Positions 18,203 through 26,682 of a DNA stretch of 64,000 nucleotides are shown one piece after another. The position numbers and the translations under genes were made by a program. The stretch comes from Treponema bryantii. GTDB taxonomy: Bacteria; Spirochaetota; Spirochaetia; Treponematales; Treponemataceae. The notes below the pieces were generated by a model. It saw only the letters and a program-made list of their open reading frames with translations. It was not told the origin of the DNA and did no database searches. Numbering within the stretch: the first letter of the stretch is position 1; the number at the start of each line of letters is the position of its first letter. The DNA lies in NCBI RefSeq assembly GCF_900111035.1, contig NZ_FOFU01000011.1, positions 44,161 to 108,160 of the forward strand, written 5' to 3'.

Positions 18203-20190
18203 TTTGATACAAACTCCTTAATAAGCTCTAAAACCTTATCCATATCTGGCTGTGGTGCAACAGTAATTCTCATAGAAAGATGACTTCCTTCTGTCCAGAG
18301 GCGTGTGAGATATCCGTTAGAAGAAAGATAATCTTTAAGAGCCTGTACATCAATTTCTTTATCTTTTTCTCCAAGATTTTCATTAAAACGGATAAAGATA
18401 AAGTTTGCAGCAGATTTATAAGCTTTAATTCCTTTGATTTTATTGATTTCAGAAATAAAATCATCCTTAAGCTTAATGATAGTTTTAGTAAGTTTTGAAT
18501 AATAGTCAGTGTCGCGGAGAGCAGCAATACAAACTTTTCGTCCAATGTTAGAAACACGGAACGGGTTCAAGTCAAGCTTGAAAACCTGCTTAGCCATTGG
18601 AGTACACAAACCGTAACCCATACGAATACCTGCAAGACCATAAAGTTTAGAGAAGGTTCTGCAGAATACAACATTGTTATATGAACTCAAAAGATATTTT
18701 GCATCATAAGTTACTGTAGAAAGTCCAAGGTATGCTTCATCAACAATAATGAGTGAAGATGGATTTTCTTTAATAACCTTTTCAAGATCATTTCTAGAAA
18801 TTACAGCACCTGTAGGATTATGAGGTGTTGTAATAACAATGATTCTTGGTTTTGTTTTCTTTGCTTCAGAAAGAAGATTCTTAATATCAAATTCGTAAGA
18901 GTCTTTACCAGGAACAACATCGTAATAAGCAGCCTTAGCATGGCGTAATTCACAAACTGATTTATAGTAATTCCATGCTGGATTAGAAATAAGTACAGTA
19001 TCATCCTTATTCAAAACAATTGTCATGATTGTTTTAATAACATCAGAACTTCCTGAGTGAATAAAAATAGAATCTGTAGGAATCTCTGTTACTTTAGAAA
19101 CTTCAATTGCAAGTTCATCTTCACGGGTAAGATCGTATAAATACAAATCTTCCATTTTTGCATTATGAAGAACTTCAAGACACTTTGGACTTGGTCCAAA
19201 AAGGTTCTCGTTTACATGCATACGGCCTGTAAGCTGTTCTGTAGCAACAACAGAATACTGTTTAGTATCAGAATAATTTGAAAGATAAGAAATACGCTGT
19301 GTTGAGTTAATCAGTTCGTCTTCCTGAAAAAACTGATCGATAAATTCCTTGAAGTTAGGGTAGAACTGAAGAATATCATCAGTTGTATCAAATTCCTTAC
19401 ATTCAGAATCGTCGTAACGTTTAATCTTCATTAGAAGCTCAGTAATATGTTTAATCTGGAAATCATCCCAGAGCATATACTTCATGTCTGGATCGTAGTA
19501 TTCCTTAACCATAAGATCTACAAACTTAGCACTGAAAGATTTAGAGAAGAAAGCTTCACCAATTGTATACCAGGCTTTTTCTCCACCTTTCTTTACTTCA
19601 GTCATATATCCGCGGTCATCAAGTCCTTTTACACAATATTCATTACAGAACTCATCTGAATAAAGACATGCATAATAAGAATCATAAACGTAATCACGGT
19701 AAACGTTATGAGCAAACCAGTTATCAGAACAGCAGATGTAACTTGCTTTGATATAATCCTTAGCAGCATAAAGAGAAGACATGTTATTTTTTTCTTCCCA
19801 TTCTGTGTTATCAATTACAATAAGCTCAGGATATTTTTTTGCCATCTCGTAGTAACGTTCCTTAAGATATCCAACTACAAGTACAATCTCTTTAATTCCA
19901 GCATCGTGAAGCTGCTTAATCTGGCGTTCAACCATTGTGTCGCCTTTAATTTCGAACAAACCTTTTGGAAGGTAGTTAGAAAGCGGCATACAACGACGGC
20001 TGCGGCCTGCAGCCATAATAATAGCGTTGTCAACTTTATAAGGAGCCAGAGCTTCCATACCGTCAGCTGTAACTTTGTTGTTTTTTACCCAACCAGCTTT
20101 TGAACAGGCCAAAACAGTGTCTTTTGAAAAGCCTGTAGTATCTTCTTTGCGGCGAACTGCCATCAGATAATCAAATTCTTGTTCTGTCAT
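18199..20190 (-). CDS. Winged-helix / nucleotidyltransferase / PLP-enzyme fusion (probable CDP-amino-alcohol synthesis)
   Basis: 663 residues in three parts. Residues 1-50 look like a small winged helix. Residues about 54-270 are a LicC/PntC-like nucleotidyltransferase with AIIMAAGRSRRCMPL and PKGL (K76). Residues about 318-663 are a fold-type I PLP enzyme of the HisC/CobD type with PHNPTGA (456-462), VDEAY (483-487), the PLP lysine K515 in TFSKLYGLAGIRMGY, and R523. Fusions of a cytidylyltransferase to a PLP enzyme are known for aminoethylphosphonate activation in Treponema (PntC-AEPT). HisC-like enzymes can also decarboxylate phosphoserine to phosphoethanolamine. No phosphonate genes (pepM, ppd) are in this window, so I favour phosphoethanolamine or a similar substrate. 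Product unproven. Confidence 0.8.
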   Translation of the reverse strand: MTEQEFDYLMAVRRKEDTTGFSKDTVLACSKAGWVKNNKVTADGMEALAPYKVDNAIIMAAGRSRRCMPLSNYLPKGLFEIKGDTMVERQIKQLHDAGIKEIVLVVGYLKERYYEMAKKYPELIVIDNTEWEEKNNMSSLYAAKDYIKASYICCSDNWFAHNVYRDYVYDSYYACLYSDEFCNEYCVKGLDDRGYMTEVKKGGEKAWYTIGEAFFSKSFSAKFVDLMVKEYYDPDMKYMLWDDFQIKHITELLMKIKRYDDSECKEFDTTDDILQFYPNFKEFIDQFFQEDELINSTQRISYLSNYSDTKQYSVVATEQLTGRMHVNENLFGPSPKCLEVLHNAKMEDLYLYDLTREDELAIEVSKVTEIPTDSIFIHSGSSDVIKTIMTIVLNKDDTVLISNPAWNYYKSVCELRHAKAAYYDVVPGKDSYEFDIKNLLSEAKKTKPRIIVITTPHNPTGAVISRNDLEKVIKENPSSLIIVDEAYLGLSTVTYDAKYLLSSYNNVVFCRTFSKLYGLAGIRMGYGLCTPMAKQVFKLDLNPFRVSNIGRKVCIAALRDTDYYSKLTKTIIKLKDDFISEINKIKGIKAYKSAANFIFIRFNENLGEKDKEIDVQALKDYLSSNGYLTRLWTEGSHLSMRITVAPQPDMDKVLELIKEFVSK

Positions 20191-20210
20191 TTTATATCTC
20201 CTTACAAAAG

Positions 20211-22931
20211 TTATTTATTATCATTATTATATGGTGATTCTTTTTTCCAGTTATCTGGATTAAGAATATCATCATGAACAGAATACCACTGATCATTAGT
20301 AATTTTAAATGTATTTTTACTATGTGCATCAGGTGACCATGTATTAACGAATGCAACAAATACCTTTTCTTTTTCTTCAGGTCTATTAATTTTTTTTCCT
20401 GTGAATGGATTTATTGCTTCATCATTTATATCTTTAATAGCAAGTGCAGGTGTATCTGCATTTGTCATAAAAGAAGAATCTGTTTTTAAAGTACCATGTG
20501 CATTAAAATCTTTTACCAGTAAAAGAGGATTATAAGCTTCAATTCGGAATGGTAAGTTTGCTTTTCCCTGTTCTGGACAAATATGATTGTCTAAAGGAGC
20601 TCCATGATCTGCAGTAATAATAATTCTTGTATTATCATAAAGGTTTTCTTTTTTTAGATAATCAAAGAAATCTCCAAGACGTTTTAAAGCAGCAGAGTTT
20701 GCGTGATAATGAACGTCTTCTGCAAATATACCAGAGCCTTTATTTGTTACTTCAGAGAGAGGTGTATAATCTGGAGCCTGTAAATAATTTGGTTCATGAG
20801 TCAATTCGTTTACAAAATACACGAAAGATGGTTTATCAGAAGTTGAATCTGTTAATTCCGGTAGGAAATCCAATGCGGCATAATTGTTTACAACATCCTG
20901 TAGATTTCCTAAAGTTTTGTTTGTATTCCACCAGAAGCCATCATTATAAATTGAGTCTCTAAAATAAAGTGGCATAACTTTTAAGAAACTGAACCAGATA
21001 AAGTTACGTTTAAGTAAATCACTTCTGGCAGTAGAAGAAGCAGCTTCTGGATGTCGCTTTAACCAGGTGTCTGTATAAACTCTGATTGTTGGATGTACAT
21101 TAATATAAGGATAATCCTTATAAATTCTCAAATCAGAAATCCAGCTGTAGTTAGCCCATGACATATCTGTGATAGCTACATCATAACCTTCGTTATGGAA
21201 TACTTCTGCGAGTGCAGTAATAGATTCATTATGTTTATCAACAAGAGCTTCGTCTTTTCTTTCATTAAATTCATAAGGAGTATAATCATATCCACCATAC
21301 ATAGGAGGTGCTCCAATTATTGTATGATCTGCATATGATACAGTGTTTGGATAATATGTGAATCCATCATATTTATCGTAGAGGTCTTTGCTTTCTTCAA
21401 AAATATATGGAAGGAATCCATTTACAGCACGGTCAAGCATAATAACAAATACATTTTTCAGAGTCTTGCTAAGGTGAAAAATAGGTTCAATATTCGTGCT
21501 TGAAGTTATAGCATCATTATTCTTTTTTAATTCTTTTAACTGTTTGTAGCTTTTAGAAATAGTAACACTATGTACAATTGAAATTCCAACGAATGCAATT
21601 ACAAGAACAGATGCAACTGTTGAAACCCATTTAGATTTCTTAAAAATTAGTAAACAAATAATTATTATTGCAGGAATAAGTAAGATTGTAAGGTTTATTA
21701 ATGCAGATAAAGTTGAAGGTTTTAAAGCACCAGCATCAGAGAAAGTAATAATGTTTGAAAGATTTCCGTAATGTCCACCAAAAACAAAAGCATTAATAAC
21801 AGCTCCAAAACAGAATAAGGTTCCAAATATAGTCATTAATGTTTGAGTTTTTTTACCAAACATAAAGTAAATACAGCAAGGCCAGAAAACACAAAAACCA
21901 ATTGACTGCCATAAAGAATGACGCAGGAAATAGAATGGCGAATTGTATTTATCTACAAAAGAGAACTCCATTGGAGATGAAGAAATAACATAAGATGGAA
22001 GGGTAGAACCTACTAAAACAGCCAGTGCTATTCCTGTTATTATAAACAAACGTGTTCGTTCAGTTTTATTGTCGGCGATAAACTTAAACGGTTTCTTTAC
22101 AAGCCAATCAATACACTTAATCAATAATGGAGTAAAGAACACAATAGAAAGAACAGACATAAGCATCATTCTTCTGTATAAGAATCCGTGATGCTTAAAC
22201 AAAAGATACCAGTCTGCTCCAAGAACAATCAAACAAAGACATGCATAAAGAACAATAAGAGGATGCTTCATCTTATAAAAAATATTTTTTACAAGACTAA
22301 AAAGATTATTCATTGTCCAATAAATTACCAGACCACTTGGTGAATTATAGAGAAGGAACAGAAATACAAGAGCTGTTACATAAATCTGTATTTTTTCTTT
22401 GATTGGATGACCTTTACTATAAATGGTTCCAGAAATAACATTAATTAAGGTCATTGCAATAGGAAGAACATTTATATTAAAGTTTCCGATTTTAAATAAT
22501 GAATCTGGAGCTCCCAAATCCTTAAAGATATAGAAACTGAATCCACGTAATTCTTCCAGATTACTCAAAAATCTGTAAGCTGCAATAAAAAATGGGATTT
22601 GAATTGCAAGACTGATAGAAGAACGAAGGGCCATCATTGGATGATAATGATTCTGTCTGTAATAAGTAGAAAGAATCATGTATTGTTCATCACCTTTAAA
22701 TGCAGCCTTAATTCTGTCGATTCCAGATTTTAATTTTGCCTGAGTCTGTCGTTCTGTTTCCTGCCATTTTTCAGCAATGATATAAAGAGGAAGACATAAA
22801 AATGAAACTCCAAAACTTACAATGAATAATGCGTATCCGGAATTTTTAAAAACTTTCCATCCAACAAAATATATTAATTCAACCAACTGATATAGTGGAT
22901 AAATGATTACTGAATATAATAAATCTAGCAT
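20211..22931 (-). CDS. YidC/Oxa1-like membrane domain fused to sulfatase-superfamily phosphotransferase, copy 1
   Basis: 906 residues. Residues 1-220 are a clear YidC/Oxa1 domain: IPFFIAAYRFL, ELRGFSFYIFKDLGAPD (127-143) and NSPSGLVIYWTMNNL (196-210) match the insertase signatures. The groove Arg of insertases is Ser here (S43). Residues 225-455 add more membrane segments. Residues about 490-880 form an alkaline-phosphatase-superfamily domain like LtaS or EptA: metal Asp D500 in FVIMLDRA, candidate nucleophile T537, H712 in NELTHEP, and D775-H776 in TADHG. It probably moves a phospho-substituent onto a surface polymer outside the membrane. The role of the YidC part is unknown. It lies 20 bases from the cytidylyltransferase fusion. 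Confidence 0.85.
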   Translation of the reverse strand: MLDLLYSVIIYPLYQLVELIYFVGWKVFKNSGYALFIVSFGVSFLCLPLYIIAEKWQETERQTQAKLKSGIDRIKAAFKGDEQYMILSTYYRQNHYHPMMALRSSISLAIQIPFFIAAYRFLSNLEELRGFSFYIFKDLGAPDSLFKIGNFNINVLPIAMTLINVISGTIYSKGHPIKEKIQIYVTALVFLFLLYNSPSGLVIYWTMNNLFSLVKNIFYKMKHPLIVLYACLCLIVLGADWYLLFKHHGFLYRRMMLMSVLSIVFFTPLLIKCIDWLVKKPFKFIADNKTERTRLFIITGIALAVLVGSTLPSYVISSSPMEFSFVDKYNSPFYFLRHSLWQSIGFCVFWPCCIYFMFGKKTQTLMTIFGTLFCFGAVINAFVFGGHYGNLSNIITFSDAGALKPSTLSALINLTILLIPAIIIICLLIFKKSKWVSTVASVLVIAFVGISIVHSVTISKSYKQLKELKKNNDAITSSTNIEPIFHLSKTLKNVFVIMLDRAVNGFLPYIFEESKDLYDKYDGFTYYPNTVSYADHTIIGAPPMYGGYDYTPYEFNERKDEALVDKHNESITALAEVFHNEGYDVAITDMSWANYSWISDLRIYKDYPYINVHPTIRVYTDTWLKRHPEAASSTARSDLLKRNFIWFSFLKVMPLYFRDSIYNDGFWWNTNKTLGNLQDVVNNYAALDFLPELTDSTSDKPSFVYFVNELTHEPNYLQAPDYTPLSEVTNKGSGIFAEDVHYHANSAALKRLGDFFDYLKKENLYDNTRIIITADHGAPLDNHICPEQGKANLPFRIEAYNPLLLVKDFNAHGTLKTDSSFMTNADTPALAIKDINDEAINPFTGKKINRPEEKEKVFVAFVNTWSPDAHSKNTFKITNDQWYSVHDDILNPDNWKKESPYNNDNK

Positions 22932-22976
22932 TATAACCTCGAATTATTCATATTATACTTACTATAGTAAAAAAAG

Positions 22977-25643
22977 TCATTTAGTTTGTTCAAAATCAAC
23001 ATGAGACCAGTTTTCATTCTTGAAAATATCATCATGTACAGTAATCCATTCTTCTGGTTTTACAGTATATTGCTTATCATCTCTTGTTCTAAGACTTTGC
23101 ATTGGGGCTGTAGAAATCTTTACATAATCGTTTTTATTCTGAACTTTCATTGGATTATGTGTAAATGGATTTACTGGATTATCATTAATATCTTTAAGCG
23201 CAAGAACCGGAGTATCTGCATTAGTCATAAAGGTATTATCAATAGTCATTTTTCCTTTTGAATTAAAATCTTTAACTAAAAGAACTGCCTGCAATTCTTC
23301 TTTTGTTTTTAAGAAGCCCTGATTATTTTCAAATAAGCCTGAGTCAGCAGGGTTACCATGATCAGAAACAATAATAATTCTGGTATTATCATAACAATCA
23401 TTTTCTCTAAGATAATCGAGATACTCTCCAAGTCTAAGAAGCATTGCCGTATTTACATGATATGTAGAATCATTCTCAAATATGCCAGTTCCAGGATTTG
23501 TGATTTTATCTACTGGTACAAATTCTGGAGCTTGTAAAAGACCATAAGTGTGAGTTAATTCATTATCAATAAGAGTAAATGTATTGTTTGTTGCATTAAA
23601 ATCAGTAAGCTCTGGAAGATAATCTAAAGGTGCATACGCATCAACCATGTATGCTTCATGTCTAAAAGGATTACTCAATAATCTGTAGCCACAACCATAA
23701 ACAATTACTCTAAATGGAGGATTTACCAGCTTAAACAGACTAAAGAACAAAATATTTCTTTTTAGCAAAAATGATGTCTGTGCTTTTGGAGTCATATTAT
23801 GTTCTTTATACCAGTAACTGGTATAAGGTCCCTGTGTTATAACACGATTAATATTTGGTAGATTTTCATAAATCTGTTCTACAGGCTGAAGATTGTAATT
23901 TTCATAAGGTAAATTTGATACAGTAACATCATAACCTTCATCTGTAAAAAGAGTTGGCATTACTAAAAGACTTTCGTTATGTTTTTCTCGAATAGAAGTT
24001 TCTGTTCTTTTGTTAATTTCCCATGGTGTAAAATCGTAGCCGCCAAAGAGACCTGGTGCACCCAATGTTGTATAAAAAGACATTGAGATAGTGTTGGGAT
24101 AATAAGTAAAACCATCATATTTTTCTTCAAGTCCTGGAATTTCTGCAAAAATATTGTGAAAAATACTGCTTACAGCACGGTCGACCATAAATACAACTAC
24201 ATTCTGTTTTTCTTTAGAAAGGTGGAATTGAGAATCAAGTTTTGTAATCTGCTGTGGTGGAGTAGAACCTTTAAAATTGTTATTGATATGAATTAAATTT
24301 GTTAAAGCTGTAACAGATACACTTATCAATACTATAATTGAAACATAAAAAGGAACAACAGTTTTCTTTTTAAGAAATATGATTATAAAAGCGAAAACAG
24401 CAATAGTAAGAATAATATTCAAAATCATTAAAGGCATAGAAAGCATAAAACTTTGTGCTTCATCCATTAATGAAAAATCAACATTCATAAGACCGTAATT
24501 ACCTGAAAAAGCAAAACAGTTTAAAATACCAATAAATGCAAATGATACTCCAAGGAAAGCAAAAATATCTTTTACTTTAGCGGGAAAAAGTGCATATAGA
24601 CATACAGGCCAGAAAACAAAAAGACCTAAAGCCTGCGTAAAAGAATGAAAGAGGAATGGAAATGGAGTTGTATAGGAATCAATATAAAAATAATCAGAAG
24701 AAGAGGAATCAATAATAGTTGCAGGAATTGTAAGACCAGCAGTGACAGCTAAAGTGATTGCTGAAATAACAAAAAGTCCAGCCCTAAGTTTAGTGTTTTT
24801 ATCTAGTTTCTGAAGACAATTGCTTATAAACCAGTTAATACCTTTTAAGATGAAAGGAATAAATATTACAATTACAGTTGCAAATAGTACAGCAGTAATG
24901 AAATATTGATTTTTTGTAGTAAATATCCAGATGCTTGCAAATACAAAGAAAACACAGAATAGAATATATAAGACAGTTAATGGCTTTTTCATTTTATAAA
25001 AAATATTTTTTACAAGAGAAAAAACATTATTCATTGTCCAGTAAAGTACAAGTCCAGATGGAGAGGTATATAATAATACAAGAAAAACAGCAGCCGTAAT
25101 ATAAATCTGAAGCTTTTCTTTTATTCCATGTCCCTTAGAGTAAATAGTACCAGAAATACAGTTTATAAGAGTCATGGCAATTGGAAGAATATTAATACTG
25201 AAATTTCGAATTTTGAACATGGCATCAGGAGAGCCCATATCTTTTATAAATAAGAATGAATATCCTTTAAGGGCATCTACATGAGAAAGAAAAGAATAAG
25301 CTGCAATAAAAAAAGGAATCTGAATAAGTAAACTAAAAGAAGAACGTAATGCCATAATAGGATGGTAATGATTCTGACGATAATAAGTTGTAAGAATCAT
25401 GTATTGTTCATCTTTTTTAAAAGCTTTCTTTATTCGGTCCACACCTGGTTTCAATTTAAGCTGGATTTTTCGTTCCTGCTCCTGCCATTGTTCTGCAACA
25501 ATATATAAAGGGAGACAGCACAGAGTAACAACAAGGCTTAATCCAATTACGGCAAGTCCCTCATTTGATATTTTAGTAAAGAAGTTGAAAAATAATTCAA
25601 GAATAGTTTTTATAGGCGAGATTATAAGATTAGATAAAAACAT
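22977..25643 (-). CDS. YidC/Oxa1-like membrane domain fused to sulfatase-superfamily phosphotransferase, copy 2
   Basis: 888 residues, same architecture as copy 1 and clearly homologous over the whole length. The YidC-like part (1-220) has IPFFIAAYSFL, YSKGHGIKEKLQIYITAA and YTSPSGLVLYWTMNNVF; the groove Arg is Thr (T40). Membrane segments fill about 222-455. The periplasmic-type domain has D488 in VVFMVDRA, candidate nucleophile T525, H698 in NELTH and D761-H762 in VSDHG. It is 45 bases upstream of copy 1 in the same operon. The two are diverged enough to suggest different substrates rather than a recent duplication. Confidence 0.85.
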   Translation of the reverse strand: MFLSNLIISPIKTILELFFNFFTKISNEGLAVIGLSLVVTLCCLPLYIVAEQWQEQERKIQLKLKPGVDRIKKAFKKDEQYMILTTYYRQNHYHPIMALRSSFSLLIQIPFFIAAYSFLSHVDALKGYSFLFIKDMGSPDAMFKIRNFSINILPIAMTLINCISGTIYSKGHGIKEKLQIYITAAVFLVLLYTSPSGLVLYWTMNNVFSLVKNIFYKMKKPLTVLYILFCVFFVFASIWIFTTKNQYFITAVLFATVIVIFIPFILKGINWFISNCLQKLDKNTKLRAGLFVISAITLAVTAGLTIPATIIDSSSSDYFYIDSYTTPFPFLFHSFTQALGLFVFWPVCLYALFPAKVKDIFAFLGVSFAFIGILNCFAFSGNYGLMNVDFSLMDEAQSFMLSMPLMILNIILTIAVFAFIIIFLKKKTVVPFYVSIIVLISVSVTALTNLIHINNNFKGSTPPQQITKLDSQFHLSKEKQNVVVFMVDRAVSSIFHNIFAEIPGLEEKYDGFTYYPNTISMSFYTTLGAPGLFGGYDFTPWEINKRTETSIREKHNESLLVMPTLFTDEGYDVTVSNLPYENYNLQPVEQIYENLPNINRVITQGPYTSYWYKEHNMTPKAQTSFLLKRNILFFSLFKLVNPPFRVIVYGCGYRLLSNPFRHEAYMVDAYAPLDYLPELTDFNATNNTFTLIDNELTHTYGLLQAPEFVPVDKITNPGTGIFENDSTYHVNTAMLLRLGEYLDYLRENDCYDNTRIIIVSDHGNPADSGLFENNQGFLKTKEELQAVLLVKDFNSKGKMTIDNTFMTNADTPVLALKDINDNPVNPFTHNPMKVQNKNDYVKISTAPMQSLRTRDDKQYTVKPEEWITVHDDIFKNENWSHVDFEQTK

Positions 25644-25673
25644 ATAATAGATAATAATAGATTTAGTTGAAAG

Positions 25674-26588
25674 TTACAAGTTTAACAGTTTTCTGAAGTG
25701 TGGTTTAGTTTTTTTGATAATAAAAGGGTTTATCCAGGAGAAAATTATGAGGAATTTACAGAATTTTATTCCTGATGAAGCAGATTTTTTATTCGTATTG
25801 GTCTTTCGTAAGAATCTTATTCTTGAAAATTCATAGTTAATTCTGCTGAAACTTGCTTTACGGTAAATAGTCATACCTTCACCAACAGAACCACCACATA
25901 AATGAATTATTTTAGTGTCAGGAATTATACGGCGTTCAAGCCCTGCAAGCTTCATTTTGTATTGAAGGAATGTATCTTCATAATACAAGAAAAAATCTTC
26001 ATCGAATCTGGCATATTCATCATTTTTCAAAAATATATCTGCACCAGTAATAAAATCAATTTGACCATATTCTTCTTTTGCAAAATGATTTTTATGCATA
26101 TTTTTGAAACGGAGAATGGTTCCTAATGTAAGATAGACATTACCAATATTTAATTTAATCAGATCTAAAAGTTCGCTCTTAAGAGAAGGAAATGTGCCAC
26201 CGCTATGAATGAATCGTTCATTTGCATCTAAAAGCATTCCACCAATAGCACCAAGCTTATCTTCTTGATGGGCTTCAAAATAATCATAAAATATTTTTAC
26301 AGCATTGTTTAACAGAAGGGTATCACTGTTAAGGTAGAAAATGTATTTACCCTGGGCAACGTCTAACGCTCTGTTATTTGCAGCTCCAAAACCAAGATTC
26401 TTTCCGTTTGCAATAACACGAACTTTCGGGTAGTCGCGGGAAAGCATTTCTAAAGATCCATCTGTTGAGCCGTTGTCTGAAACAAGGATTTCATATTCTA
26501 CTTCTGAAGTATATTTGTAGATTGAATCTATACAGTTTTTGAGAAAGTCTTTTGTGTTGTAATTAACGATTATTATGGAGACTTGCAT
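25674..26588 (-). CDS. GT2-family glycosyltransferase
   Basis: 304-residue inverting GT-A enzyme with SIIIVNYNTKDFLKNCIDSI at the N-terminus, SDNGSTDGS for nucleotide binding, and FYLNSDT as the metal-binding motif. The later HSGGTFPS and DFITGADIFLKNDEYARFDEDFF segments are typical of rhamnosyltransferase-like (WbbL-type) members. It is the first gene of the operon that continues into the two YidC fusions, 30 bases downstream, so it may make the glycan they modify. Confidence 0.9.
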   Translation of the reverse strand: MQVSIIIVNYNTKDFLKNCIDSIYKYTSEVEYEILVSDNGSTDGSLEMLSRDYPKVRVIANGKNLGFGAANNRALDVAQGKYIFYLNSDTLLLNNAVKIFYDYFEAHQEDKLGAIGGMLLDANERFIHSGGTFPSLKSELLDLIKLNIGNVYLTLGTILRFKNMHKNHFAKEEYGQIDFITGADIFLKNDEYARFDEDFFLYYEDTFLQYKMKLAGLERRIIPDTKIIHLCGGSVGEGMTIYRKASFSRINYEFSRIRFLRKTNTNKKSASSGIKFCKFLIIFSWINPFIIKKTKPHFRKLLNL

Positions 26589-26645
26589 GTTTAATCTTTG
26601 ATTTATATGAATTTATTATAAGGTAGTATCGAGGTGAATTCAAGA

Positions 26646-26675
26646 TTGAATAATACTTAAGATATAAGGTATAGT
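26646..26675 (+). promoter_or_regulatory. Sigma70-type promoter of the HipA-like gene, leaderless candidate
   Basis: -35 TTGAAT (26646-26651), an 18-base spacer, then -10 TATAGT (26670-26675). The ATG at 26683 begins 8 bases after the -10, and no Shine-Dalgarno fits between them. Confidence 0.55.
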
Positions 26676-26682
26676 TATTTTA

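Noticed and set aside
20211..25643. Reading the two large proteins as ordinary YidC insertases
   Set aside because: They are about 900 residues with a complete phosphatase-superfamily domain and lack the groove Arg; a separate housekeeping YidC is expected elsewhere.
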